A stretch of DNA of 64,000 nt from contig SZWC01000038.1 of assembly GCA_023375785.1 (NCBI GenBank), positions 686,170 to 750,169 on the forward strand, read 5' to 3'. This document shows, in pieces, positions 42,679-52,932 of this stretch. The translations under genes and the position numbers were made by a program. Every line of letters starts with the position of its first letter. Position 1 is the first letter of the stretch. A model generated the notes under the pieces. The model had not been told where the DNA came from and did no database searches. It saw only the letters and a list, made by a program, of their open reading frames with translations. This DNA is from Penium margaritaceum (taxonomy: Eukaryota > Streptophyta > Zygnematophyceae > Desmidiales > Peniaceae).

Positions 42679-43635
42679 TTAGGGTGCCCCTTGCCACCTC
42701 GTGCGTTGTGGGTTGTGACTCGCCATTGCCCTCATGCTTGGCGTTATTCGGGTGTCCAGAGCAGTTGACCTCGGATTCACCTGGAGGGATACTTCTTCCA
42801 TTGCGATGGAAATTCCAGCGCCTGCTGGCTGACCCACCGCCGTCTGTTTTGTTGTGGCTCGGTAGGGTTGCTGCTCCGTCTCTCGCATGGCAGGCGGCAT
42901 GCTGAACTGCTCGGTGGATATTCCCCGCAGCGGCTGTCTCACCCCTTTCTCTCCCTTTGCTGAAGGTGAGCGTTCCACCGACATGCATCCCGGCTGCGGT
43001 TGGTGGCGGTGGGCAGCCACCAAGGTTGGCACTCTGGAGACATATGGGGCCGGGGAGGTTTCCATCCCTCCTAGCGGCGCGGATGGCAGGTAATCCTCCT
43101 CTATTGCCCATGGCGGCTGTCTTCCGCCGCGCCGCTGGTAGACTGGTCCTTGGTATGCCAAGGACCTCCCGGTCTCGGAGAGTCCGTCTACATGCGGCGG
43201 CACATTGGAAAACCACCTGTGTTCCATAGAGTCGTTGGCCTCGAGCTGGTGGGCTCCGCGCACGTCTTGGCTGTGTACGCTTTCCACCTCCACACGGTCC
43301 TGTAGCGCGTCCATGATACGCCGCCACTGTAGCTGTTCCAGCCACTCAGTGACTCTTCGGTGCTCTACCAGTGGGTCCTCGCCTGGCGACAAACTGACGG
43401 GCGTGCGAGAGGGCGTGGGTGAGGTGTCTCTACTACTCGCCTGTGTGGCTGCACGCTGCGGCAAGAAGTGGTGTACAGAAACTTGGTGTGAATGGTGCTG
43501 GTGCCGCCTCCGCGTGTCCTGATGCACGAAGCTGGCTGCCAACATGTATGACAGAATCTGAAGGCACGTGCAGCTTTGTTGGCAAAGAGCGAAGAATTGT
43601 CCATGCTCACCGCACCATGACACTGATACCCCCAA
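42679..43635 (-). CDS. Ty3-1 Gag N-terminal region
   Basis: A 318-codon open frame starting 11 bases inside the 5' LTR edge. It shares SFVHQDT, RRVTEWLEQL..RRIMDAL, VEVESVHSQDVRG, FSNVP, YQGPVYQRR and PAPYVSR with Ty3-2 (54659-55480). The real start may be the Met at SYMLAASF rather than the first Met, because similarity between copies begins there. The composition is Pro/Gln/Arg-rich. No known domain; it is assigned to Gag by position before the capsid-like domain. Confidence 0.65.
   Translation of the reverse strand: MGVSVSWCGEHGQFFALCQQSCTCLQILSYMLAASFVHQDTRRRHQHHSHQVSVHHFLPQRAATQASSRDTSPTPSRTPVSLSPGEDPLVEHRRVTEWLEQLQWRRIMDALQDRVEVESVHSQDVRGAHQLEANDSMEHRWFSNVPPHVDGLSETGRSLAYQGPVYQRRGGRQPPWAIEEDYLPSAPLGGMETSPAPYVSRVPTLVAAHRHQPQPGCMSVERSPSAKGEKGVRQPLRGISTEQFSMPPAMRETEQQPYRATTKQTAVGQPAGAGISIAMEEVSLQVNPRSTALDTRITPSMRAMASHNPQRTRWQGAP
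43601..43623 (-). other. primer-binding-site region of Ty3-1
   Basis: The 23 bases just inside the 5' LTR differ from the same stretch in Ty3-2 (54621-54643) at only a few positions. The first TGG, as expected opposite a tRNA CCA end, comes six bases after the LTR (TGGTGCGGTGAGC). It does not match the common initiator-Met PBS (TGGTATCAGAGC), and I cannot name the tRNA. Confidence 0.45.
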
Positions 43636-45035
43636 TTTAAACGCGCACTACTATCCTCCGGCGCTCTAGGGTTTCGCGCTTGGTCAGTTCCGCGCCTCTT
43701 TGATTCCGCGCTTGGTCTATTCCGCGACTCCGTTGTTCCGCGGATCCGTGCAGCACTTGTTCGTTGCTCCTCCACCGCCTCTCCTGGTCTTCCGCGGATG
43801 CTTCACACCCTAGGGATCCCGCGTGTGGGCAGTGCTCCGCAACTCGCTCCTCACCAACACGAGAGTCCGCCACCTCGTGGCCTCTGACTCTTCCGCCCGC
43901 GGAACCCCGTTCCGTGGTCGTGCGCAAGGCCGCGGAGTCGCTGGCAGCACCCTTCATCCTACTTGTGTTCCCTGGTAGTGACAGCACTTAGTGGAATCCT
44001 TGTTGGACCCAGGATTGGAAGCGGATCGAGCTGCAAGATGTGCACACACTCAGAGAGGAAGAATTCGTTCTCTGCAGAGGTGCTCCGCGGAGAGCACTTC
44101 TTCGGCAGCTGCGGATCTCAGAAGGGAAGCGAGAGTGTGAACCTGATTGACACTCGTACGGATTAATGAGACATGAGGTGGCAATCTGATCCGGAACAAG
44201 TTGGGGAATCGGGCTTGCATTAAGTCAGATGGCACAAGATAAGATGGCGGATAGATTACCTTTTGTCACAGAGAGACAGAAAGATACTAGTTCCTTCGCT
44301 ACACCGCCTTTTTACATTCACCAAATATAGCTCTCTAAGTTTATTTCCTCCACTCTCTTCCCTACCTCAGACTCGGCGCGGTGCGTTAGGCGCACCGCAG
44401 GTCTTGTCCTTCATCACTCACACCAGACTACTTCTACATTTCCGTACTCTACTACTGCTTCTTCCTCTACTCCACGGCTTGGGTGCACGCAGTCTTGTAC
44501 TCTTCCTTGAATCTTTGTCTTCGTGTGGTGCGTCCTCCCGGTTCTCCTCCTTGATTACCGCTGTCCACCCTGGGCGCTCATTGGCCGAGTTCCTTCCTGA
44601 CATCCGGTTCTGCGGTCGTGTGTCTTTGCACGTCCGAGGCTCTTGCTTCACTCCCACTTCTCCGCGGCTTGGTCCATGTTCTCTTTCGAGCGCGGATTCT
44701 CACCCTGCCATCCCGCGCCTTCTTGGTTCTTCCGCGGTCATCACTTCCAGTGGCCGTACAAAGGTTACCATCGATTTTTGCTTCCTGGCGGCAACTTTTC
44801 CCGCCTCTCATCCTCCACCGGCAATGGATTCCGCGCCAACCCACGCTCTAACGCAACCTTGTTGCGGGAGCCAGCACCCCTTGCGTGTTCTCCATTGCTC
44901 CGCGGCCTCCCCTTCATCCTCCTTCGCGGATCTGTGGTCGCGGCTGCCTCTTTTCGCAGACATGTGGATCGCGGCGGCTCTCCTCCGCGGATCCATCTTC
45001 CTCCCGGCGGAGGTGCGGTGGATCTCCGCCTGACA
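43624..45035 (-). repeat. Ty3-1 5' LTR
   Basis: 1412 bp, the same length as the other LTR. The plus strand starts TGATACCCCCAATTTAA and ends CTCCGCCTGACA, and it is followed by the target duplication GTGCA at 45036-45040. On the minus strand the TATA position reads TGTAAAAA (44309-44316). Confidence 0.93.
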
Positions 45036-46387
45036 GTGCATAGTAGCCACACCGTGCAACTACTTGTTGAAGTTGTTTATCCTTTCTAGTCGCTGCATAG
45101 GGTTCCCAATCCATTGTCTCTCCCTGTGACCATCTGTGACTCATTTTATGAGTTGTCAATGTTGACCACACATAGTGGACTTCTTCCGTCATAGTCAGTG
45201 ATGTATGCATCATTTGGTTGGTCACTGTGCACGCTAGCCTCACCGTGCCACTACTTGTCGAAGCTCTCTGTACTTGCTAGTTGGGAACTAGTGTTCCCAA
45301 CCCAATTTTCTCCCCTGTGACCATTTGTGACTCGTGTCATGAGTTTGCAACGTTGACCACACAAAGTGAAATTCTTTTGGTCATGGTTAGTGGCATATGC
45401 CTACCTTGGTTGGTCAGTGTACATGGTTGCTATGCCGTGTCACTACGTATTGAAGTTCTTTGTGCTTTGTCGTTGATAGCTAGTGTTCCCAAACCATTGT
45501 TACCCCCTCTTACTACGTGTGACTCTTGTGAGTTTTGAACGTTGGCCACATGAGGTGAACCTATTTGGTCATGGTAAGTGACACATGCATGCTTTAGTTG
45601 GTCACTATGCATGGTAGCCACACTGTGCCACAACATATTGAACGTCTTTGCACTGGCTGGTCAATGACTAGTATTCACAGACCATTTTCCCCCCTTTTCA
45701 CCATTTGTGACTTGTATTATGAGCTGTCAAAGTTGACAACACACAGTGAAATTATTTGGTCATGGTTTGTGACATATGCCTACTTTGGTTGGTCATTATA
45801 CACGGTAGCCAGACTGTGCCAGTACTTATTGAAGATCCTTGTGCTTGCTAGTTGACACCTTGTGTTCCCAAACCCTCGTTCCCCCCTCCGACCATTTGTG
45901 ACTTGTGTTATGAGTTGTCAACGTTGAAGACACACAGCAGATGTTTTTTGTCAAAGGCAGTACATATGCCTACTTTGGTTGGGCATTGTGCATGGTAGCC
46001 ACACTGTGCTACTTATCATTGAAGGTCATTTTTCTTGCTAGTTGAAAGCTAATATCATGAAACCATTGTTTCCCCTTCTGACCATTTGTGACTCGTGTTA
46101 TGGGTTTTGAACGTCGATCACCCATCCTGAAATTCGTTTGGTTTGGGTCCGTGACATATGCCTAGGTGGGTTGTTCGGTGTGCATAGTAGCCTCATTGTG
46201 CCACTACGTATTGAACTTTTTTGTTCTTTCTAGTAGATACATGGGGTTCCCAAACCATTGTCTCTCTCTCTGACCATTTGTGACTCGTGTTCTAAGTTGT
46301 CAATGTTGACCACCTACGGTGGACTTCTTTGGTCATAGTCAGTGACGTATGCATCTTTTGGTTGGTCACTGTGTACGTTAGCCATAC
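45036..46387. repeat. satellite array resumed after Ty3-1
   Basis: The A monomer interrupted at 30109 continues (TAGTAGCCACACCGTGC). It is followed by B (near 45155), C, D, E, F, A (near 46100) and B (near 46300). The phase is thus preserved across the insertion. No gene. Confidence 0.9.
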
Positions 46388-46809
46388 CTAAGGCTGAACA
46401 CCGGTACGGAACCGCGGTTCTGAGAATGGAACCAGAACCCTGGTTCCGGTTCTAGCTCAGAAACCGAACCACGGCTCCGGTTCCGGAGCCGTGGTTTTTT
46501 ATGGAACAACGGTTCTGGTCACGGTTCTACACAAGATCCCCTGTTACGCAAGGAATATGAAGCATGATTGCCTCCAAACGTGTATGTTTATCTTCAACAA
46601 AAACAATACAATCGTCAGTCCACACTTCTCTGTTCTATGTGGGTACATGATTGGACTGTTCACATGGCCTCCAAACCTGCAATGTTAGCAAAGAAAGCCC
46701 CAAAACCGACCCGTTCCCACTCTTTATCCCCTCGATATACATGGGTTTAGGAACCGCGTCTCTTGGATGGTTCCAGAATCTTGGAACCAAACCGCTGTTC
46801 TTCGACTAA
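46388..46809. mobile_element. small palindrome-rich element in the array (GGTTCC type)
   Basis: Non-satellite sequence starting CTAAGGCTGAACACCGG. Its first ~150 bp are built of GGAACC/GGTTCC words in both orientations (46410-46545). The middle is AT-richer, and GGTTCC words return at 46740-46795. The end CCGCTGTTCTTCGACTAA is a poor inverted match of the start. The start matches the terminal repeat of the element at 59883-60211. No clear target duplication, and no coding capacity. Confidence 0.5.
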
Positions 46810-47371
46810 ATAACTGTGCACACTAGCGACATCGTGCCACTACTTTTGAAAGGTCTTTGTTCTTGTTACTTGATAACTAGTGTACTCAACCCACCATTTC
46901 CCCCATTGACCATTTGTGACTCGTGTTATGAGTTTTCAATGTTGACCACACACTATGCGTTTTTTTGGTAATGGTTAGTGGCATATGCATGCTTTGGTTT
47001 GTCACTATACATAGTTGCCATGCGGTTTCACTACATATTAGAGGTCTTTATGCTTTATAGTTGAAAGCTATTGTTCCCAAACCATTGTAACCCCCTCTCA
47101 CTATCGTTGACTCTTGTCGTGAGCTGTCAACGTTGACAAAATGAAGTGATATTCTTTGGTCATGGTCAATGACACATGCATACTTTGGTTGGTCACAGTG
47201 CATGATAGCCACACTGTGCCACTACATATTGATGGTCTTTGTACTTGCTACTGGATAGCTAGTAGTCACAAACCATTGTTTCTCCCTCTGACCATCTGTG
47301 CCTCGTGCCATGATTTGTCAAAGTTGTCCACAAATTGTGACATTTTTTGGTCATTGTTAGTGACATATGCC
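46810..47371. repeat. satellite array, last segment before copia B
   Basis: Remainder of a B monomer, then C (near 46935), D (near 47120) and part of E, ending at CATATGCC where the copia LTR starts. The five bases ATGCC (47367-47371) would be the left target duplication. The right end of copia B is outside the window, so this cannot be confirmed. Confidence 0.85.
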
Positions 47372-48025
47372 TGTCAATGCGCCAGATAGCAACGGTTTAG
47401 AAAACGGGTCCCGACATGGGAGGCTGCCAACTGCTCTTGGTATTGCAACCAAGATAACATGTCAACCTCGAACGAGGGATCCACACTTTAGGGTTGTTTG
47501 GTTTGCAACCTCACAAAGTCTGCATGGTGGTCTTTAGTGTCTACCTTTGGTTGGAGACTCTATGAGGAGTCTCAAAGGCAAGAATTGTGAATAGATGCAT
47601 GCTATGTACAAGCTTTTATACTTGTAGAGCTTTGCGAAAGCTTCTGCTTGTAGTGGCTCCACTGGAGCCAACCTCAACATGCATTCCTACTTGGCGCGTC
47701 CTTAGACCGCCAAGTGTCATTCTCAAGGCAGGGTATAGTAAGCTTCCTAGAAGCTTCCTGTCCTAGTTTTGGCCACAAAGAAAACTGCGACTGTCGCGGG
47801 GTTTGAACCCGCGACCTCTCATTTGAGACTCTGGTGCCTAATCAACCAAGAGACAAAGGTATGGTTCCTATGATGAGCCACAGGGGACATACCCATTTAT
47901 GGGCAGTGCATTCCTGGTCCATCTCAAAACAGACCAAGGGGACATACTCCATAGAGCAGTGCATGCCTTGTCTCTATGTGTAGCTAGCCAGCTAGGTAGT
48001 GGACAAGGTGCACACTATTTCAACA
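47372..48025 (-). repeat. copia B 3' LTR
   Basis: 654 bp. On the minus strand it starts TGTTGAAATAGTG, typical of plant-type copia LTRs, directly after a purine tract, and it ends GCGCATTGACA at the satellite junction. Only one LTR is in the window. It carries a tRNA-like segment (47797-47866). Confidence 0.8.
47797..47866 (-). other. tRNA-like segment inside the copia B LTR
   Basis: The minus strand contains CTCTTGGTTGATTAGGCACC (D-arm-like), a short stem around CTCAAATGAG, and GCGGGTTCAAACCCCGC. The last is a perfect 5-bp T stem with a 7-base TTCAAAC loop. The acceptor arms pair poorly. It may be a captured tRNA remnant or a B-box-bearing LTR sequence; it is not a functional tRNA gene as read. 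Confidence 0.4.
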
Positions 48026-48041
48026 AATCTTTCCCTTGCAC
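48026..48041 (-). other. polypurine tract candidate of copia B
   Basis: Minus strand TGCAAGGGAAAGATT lies directly before the LTR start TGTTGAAATA, the normal place for plus-strand priming. Confidence 0.55.
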
Positions 48042-48086
48042 CTCTGTCCATCTGTCCCTTGCTCGGCTCCATCAATGCCTTAGAGC

Positions 48087-48681
48087 TCACCCTTCCTCTG
48101 CCGCACTCCTCATGCCGAATCCATGAATGCATGCATAATGCAAGTCGCTCTCCAACGGCTTGGTCATGGAATCAGTAAGCATGCTCTTCGTTTCGCAGTG
48201 CTGCAAGTCCACTACGTTCTTCATGACCAGGTCACGTGAGTAGTGGTAACGTATGTCAATGTGCCTCATTCGCCGGGAGATGATCTCGTCTTCAGCCATC
48301 GAGATGGCACTCATGTTGTCCACGTGTACGACCGAGGCGTCCTTCTATGGCACTGTCATTTTGCCAAGCAGGTTGCGGAGCCATTGAGTCTCCTTGCACA
48401 CCTCAGACAAAGCAACGTACTCTGCCTCAGCCGTGGACATGGAAACACAATCCTGCTTCCTGCTGGCCCATGAGCTGGTAGCGCCATTCAAGGTGCACAC
48501 GTATCCAGAGGTGGATCTCCTGTCGTCGAGATTTCCTCCCCAATCAGCGTTGGTATAGCACTTCAGACAAAGGGGGTCCATCCCTTCTTTGCCTCCAAGG
48601 ATGAGGCCCATGTGACATGTCTTCTGTAGATAGCGCAAGATGCGCTTGACTGCCTGCCAATGCTGTGGCCCAGGGTTGGCA
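48087..48681 (-). pseudogene. copia B RNase H
   Basis: Two frames separated by a stop (near 48345) encode the copia RNase H: CYTNADWGGNLDDRRSTSGYV (first Asp, quoted in part), SMSTAEAEYVALSEVCKETQWL (Glu), then VVHVDNMSAISMAEDE (Asp), RRMRHIDIRYHYSRD and MTKPLESD at the C-terminus. The catalytic residues are present. The stop sits between KMTVP and KDASVV. Sequence from 48439 to 48681 is repeated after the N at 48682. Confidence 0.88.
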
Positions 48682-48682
48682 N
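48682..48682. other. single-N contig join with unmerged overlap
   Basis: 48439-48681 and 48683-48925 are the same 243 bases, with at least one difference (GTCGAGATT versus GTCAAGATT). The join duplicates part of RT and RNase H. An assembly artefact or two alleles placed in tandem. Confidence 0.9.
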
Positions 48683-49749
48683 ATGGAAACACAATCCTGC
48701 TTCCTGCTGGCCCATGAGCTGGTAGCGCCATTCAAGGTGCACACGTATCCAGAGGTGGATCTCCTGTCGTCAAGATTTCCTCCCCAATCAGCGTTGGTAT
48801 AGCACTTCAGACAAAGGGGGTCCATCCCTTCTTTGCCTCCAAGGATGAGGCCCATGTGACATGTCTTCTGTAGATAGCGCAAGATGCGCTTGACTGCCTG
48901 CCAATGCTGTGGCCCAGGGTTGGCAACGAATGTACTCACTTGTCCCACAGCATATCACATGTCCACACGAGTCCCTGCCATGGCGTACATGATGCAACCG
49001 ACGGCGGACTGGTAGGGGATGTCTTGCATCTCCCTTTGTTCTGCTTCGTTGCCTGGCGACATGGAGGCCTTCAGCTTTGTGTCGGTCATCATTGGGGTGC
49101 TGACAGGTTTATAGTCTTCCATGTGGTAGCGCTTCAGCACCTCACCAATGTATTTGGTTTGGTTGAGTTCGATGGTGCCTGCTACTCGGTTGCGGTAGAT
49201 GGCAATCCCAAGGTAGTCATCCAGAGGACCCATGTCCTTCATCTTGAACCTTTTGCTGAGGTCAGACTTCAGCCCATCTAGCAGCTCAACCGAAGACAAG
49301 CGAATGATCAGATCATCCACGTAGAGCACAAACAGTATCAACCCTATCCCATCATTGTGCACGTACATGCTTGGATTATTCTGGCAATGCGCAAAGGAGA
49401 GGCCTGTCATGAAACCGTCCATACTTTTGTACTACATCCTTGGGGCCTGTTTCAGCCCGTAGAGCGCTTTCACCAACTTGCACACCTTGCCCTTGGGAGA
49501 TTTGACTCCTTCGGGTGCCTCCATCAGCACTTCCTTGTCAAGCTTCCCATACAAGAGAGCTGTCCTGACGTCCATCTGGTGTATCTCCAAGTTCTTTGCG
49601 GCAACAATGCAAAGAAGAGAGCGGATGGAGGCAAGGGTCACAACGGGCGCAAACGTCTCATCGTACTCGGAGCCCGGGCGCTGAGAGAACCCCTTAGCCA
49701 CTATCCTTGCCTTGAACTTGTCAATGCTGCCGTCTTGCTTCTTCTTCAA
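48683..49749 (-). pseudogene. copia B reverse transcriptase
   Basis: The open frames 49432-49749 and 48955-49422 carry KKKQDGSIDKFKARIVAKGFSQ, DETFAPVVTLASIR, IHQMDVRTALLYG (first catalytic Asp), KLVKALYGLKQAP, LILFVLYVDDLII (catalytic YVDD) and MKDMGPLDDYLGI (quoted in part). Stops replace the Trp expected after QAPRM (TAG) and a codon after TRVDM. The family and role are certain; two nonsense changes inactivate the copy. The segment 48683-48925 repeats RNase H sequence because of the contig join. Confidence 0.9.
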
Positions 49750-50337
49750 TCAGAAGACCCACTTGGCTCCCACCACGTGGGCCTTGTCGGGTCTATCCAC
49801 CAACACCCATGTGCCGTTATCGGCAATACATTCGAGCTCGCTATCCACTGCGTCCTTCCAGTTGGCCGCATCTGGGCCATTCATGGCCTCCGCCACTGTG
49901 GATGGCTCTCCTTGAGCCATGCACAACCATCTAAGGCCGTTCTAAGCATCCTCATACCACAAAAGTGCTCTCTTTGGTCGCAAACTTCGTTGGGGTAGTG
50001 GTGCCGCTTCTTGCTTTGGTGCTGGTGCTTCCACAGGTTGTGGTTTGTCGTCGTCATCTTGGTCAAAAGAGTCGTCAGACTCCAAGTTGGACTCGGAAGC
50101 CTCGGACGCCTCGGTATCTGCGTCCATGTCAGATGCTGCATCATCCTCGGCAGCTACTCTCCCATTCCCACCACCTGCTGGCAAAGTGAGGCAGTTGTCG
50201 GGTGCTTGGTCTCTGGACTCAAGCAATACTATCCACTCTCCCGCTTTGGAAGTGAGGGTCAGGTCTAGCAGCTCTCCCTTTCCAAGGGTATGTTCGTCAA
50301 ACACGACATCACGGCTCCTCACGAGCTTGCCTGCTGC
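49750..50337 (-). pseudogene. copia B linker between integrase and RT
   Basis: The open frame 49942-50322 (RSRDVVFDEHTLGKGELLDL) leads into an Asp/Glu/Ser-rich stretch (SNLESDDSFDQDDDD), then LRPKRALLWYEDA. After a stop comes the pre-RT segment EPSTVAEAMNGPDAANWKDAV and WVLVDRPDKAHVVGAKWVF. This matches the linker of copia A in layout. The acidic stretch is not an enzymatic domain. Confidence 0.75.
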
Positions 50338-51457
50338 CTAGTTCCAAACTGATAGGCTTTGTGTGACGTGTCGTACCCAGCCATGATGCACTTCTTGGAG
50401 CGTACGTCGAGCTTGCCTCCACCTTCTCCGGACTGGATCTTCACCCATGCAGTTGACCCGAACACCTTTAGATGAGATGCATTGGGTTTCTTTCCCGATC
50501 ATGCTTCTTGTGGGGTCTTCAGCTGCTTGTCCTACTCCTTTCCACGCTGCCACAAGGCGGTCGCTGGTGTGTGGTTCAAGAGGTAGCAAGCTGTTGTTGC
50601 TGCTTCAGCCCAAAAGCAAGATGGGAGCTTGGCGTCGAAGAGCATGCTTCGCACCATGCCGAGTAGGGTCTGGTCCATCCTTTAGGCAATGCCGTTGCTT
50701 TAGGGGTTGTAAGAGGTGGTTTGCTCAGGGCGGATGCCGTGATGCTTGAGCCAAGGCTTGCATGCCTCGTAATCACCCCGGTTGTCACTTCGGAGCACCT
50801 TCACCTTCTTGGACATTTGCCCCTCCACCATGGCGACAAACTCAAGGAGCTTCTCTTTGACCTCTCCCTTTGTTTTAAGGAGGTACATCCACAACTTGCG
50901 GCTGTGGTCATCAATGAAGGTCAGGAAGTACTTTCTGCTTCCATTAGATGGTGTGCAAAAGGATCCACACACATCATTGTGTATCTGTTCCAAGACGTGC
51001 TCCGCTCGTTGACCTCCTCTCCCAAACGGCTTCTTCTTTGCCTTCGCTTGGAGGCATGGTTCACACAATGTACACCCTTTACCATGCTTCATGGTGCACC
51101 CTTCCATTCTGCGGACTACCTCTTTCTCCTCCATATTCTGCAGCGTGCTGTTTGCCACGTGGCCAAATTGCCGGTGCCACAGTTGAGCTTCAGTGTCATT
51201 GGTTGATGTGGCAGCCGCTGCGGTTGCCGCTGGTGCATCCTTTGGCTCTGGTGCCACTCTCTTGGTGGCACGTGCAAGTCCCTCATCCGACGCCTTGGTG
51301 ACTTTGGTTTGAAGCACGTAGAGGCCGTTGACTCTTGGAACTTGAAGCATGAGGTTGTCTTTTGTGTACAAAATCTGGATGTCCTTGTTTTTAAGGGCCA
51401 CCGCTTACTTGTTGGTGAACACCACTGTCCCGTTGTTGTCGGTGATTTGTGAGACGG
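50338..51457 (-). other. assembly duplicate of copia B integrase region
   Basis: 50308-51457 appears to be the same sequence as 51839-52988 (the long frames translate identically, offset 1531). It carries the same 233-codon pre-integrase/integrase frame (50700-51401). It should be read as one copy placed twice around the N positions 51458 and 51838, not as a tandem duplication in the genome. Confidence 0.85.
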
Positions 51458-51838
51458 NTTCGTCGAACACGACGTCGCGGCTCCTCACGAGCTTGCCTGC
51501 TGCCTGGTCCCAAAGCCGATAGGCTTTGTGTGACGTGTCGTACCCAACCATGATGCACTTCTTGGAGCGTGCATCGAGCTTGCCTCCACCTTCTCCCGAC
51601 TGGATCTTCACCCATGCAGTTGACCCGAACACCTTCAGATGAGATGCGTTGGGTTTCTTTCCCGACCATGCTTCTTGTGGGGTCTTCAGCTGCTTGTCCT
51701 ACTCCTTTCCACGCTTCCACAAGGCGGTCGCTGGTGTGAGGTTCAAGAGGTAGCAAGCCGTTGTTGCTGCTTCAGCCCAAAAGCGAGGTGGGAGCTTGGC
51801 GTCGAAGAGCATGCTTCGCACCATGCCGAGTAGGGTCN
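51458..51838 (-). other. orphan contig piece of copia B between two single-N joins
   Basis: The 379 bases between N 51458 and N 51838 are a slightly different version of 50294-50672 (for example GTCGAACACGACGTC versus GTCAAACACGACATC). They encode the integrase C-terminus (SGKKPNASHLKVFGS, GKLDARSKKCIMVGYDTSHKAY, quoted in part). This is probably an allele or another family member placed here by scaffolding. Confidence 0.75.
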
Positions 51839-52932
51839 ATCACGGCTCCTCACGAGCTTGCCTGCTGCCTAGTTCCAAACTGATAGGCTTTGTGTGACGT
51901 GTCGTACCCAGCCATGATGCACTTCTTGGAGCGTACGTCGAGCTTGCCTCCACCTTCTCCGGACTGGATCTTCACCCATGCAGTTGACCCGAACACCTTT
52001 AGATGAGATGCATTGGGTTTCTTTCCCGATCATGCTTCTTGTGGGGTCTTCAGCTGCTTGTCCTACTCCTTTCCACGCTGCCACAAGGCGGTCGCTGGTG
52101 TGTGGTTCAAGAGGTAGCAAGCTGTTGTTGCTGCTTCAGCCCAAAAGCAAGATGGGAGCTTGGCGTCGAAGAGCATGCTTCGCACCATGCCGAGTAGGGT
52201 CTGGTCCATCCTTTAGGCAATGCCGTTGCTTTAGGGGTTGTAAGAGGTGGTTTGCTCAGGGCGGATGCCGTGATGCTTGAGCCAAGGCTTGCATGCCTCG
52301 TAATCACCCCGGTTGTCACTTCGGAGCACCTTCACCTTCTTGGACATTTGCCCCTCCACCATGGCGACAAACTCAAGGAGCTTCTCTTTGACCTCTCCCT
52401 TTGTTTTAAGGAGGTACATCCACAACTTGCGGCTGTGGTCATCAATGAAGGTCAGGAAGTACTTTCTGCTTCCATTAGATGGTGTGCAAAAGGATCCACA
52501 CACATCATTGTGTATCTGTTCCAAGACGTGCTCCGCTCGTTGACCTCCTCTCCCAAACGGCTTCTTCTTTGCCTTCGCTTGGAGGCATGGTTCACACAAT
52601 GTACACCCTTTACCATGCTTCATGGTGCACCCTTCCATTCTGCGGACTACCTCTTTCTCCTCCATATTCTGCAGCGTGCTGTTTGCCACGTGGCCAAATT
52701 GCCGGTGCCACAGTTGAGCTTCAGTGTCATTGGTTGATGTGGCAGCCGCTGCGGTTGCCGCTGGTGCATCCTTTGGCTCTGGTGCCACTCTCTTGGTGGC
52801 ACGTGCAAGTCCCTCATCCGACGCCTTGGTGACTTTGGTTTGAAGCACGTAGAGGCCGTTGACTCTTGGAACTTGAAGCATGAGGTTGTCTTTTGTGTAC
52901 AAAATCTGGATGTCCTTGTTTTTAAGGGCCAC
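51839..52932 (-). pseudogene. copia B pre-integrase domain and integrase
   Basis: The 233-codon frame 52231-52932 holds VPRVNGLYVLQTK, LWHRQFGHVANSTLQNM with CTLCEPCLQAKAKKKPF (complete zinc-binding His/Cys set), IHNDVCGSF (first catalytic Asp), FLTFIDDHSRKLW and VLRSDNRGDYEACKPWL (second Asp). After TTSYNP a stop occurs, and where the catalytic Glu belongs (NGIAERM) the codon is TAA. Downstream, SGKKPNASHLKVFGS and KCIMAGYDTSHKAY (51869-52120) are the C-terminal part. Integrase is therefore truncated before its last catalytic residue. Confidence 0.88.

Larger units (their letters stand above)
30110..45035 (-). mobile_element. complete Ty3/gypsy element Ty3-1 (14,926 bp)
   Basis: Two LTRs of equal length (1412 bp), TG..CA ends and a 5-bp target duplication bound the element. 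On the minus strand the order is 5' LTR, Gag, nucleocapsid, linker, PR, RT, RNase H, a second PR-like domain, Pro/Thr-rich and helical region, coiled coil, integrase, PHD-like array, polypurine tract, 3' LTR. PR-RT-RH-IN order is that of Ty3/gypsy (Metaviridae). It is large for the family because of the extra modules. Stops, frameshifts and Asp-to-Asn changes at catalytic sites make it non-autonomous now. One contig join lies at 38057. Confidence 0.95.

Noticed and set aside
3396-47371. CRISPR-like or phage-type repeat array
   Set aside because: Repeats are ~190 bp, diverged, and without unique spacers; the context is eukaryotic retroelements.
48544-48948. Fused RNase H ORF crossing the N at 48682
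   Set aside because: It joins duplicated contig ends; the duplicate peptide in it proves the artefact.
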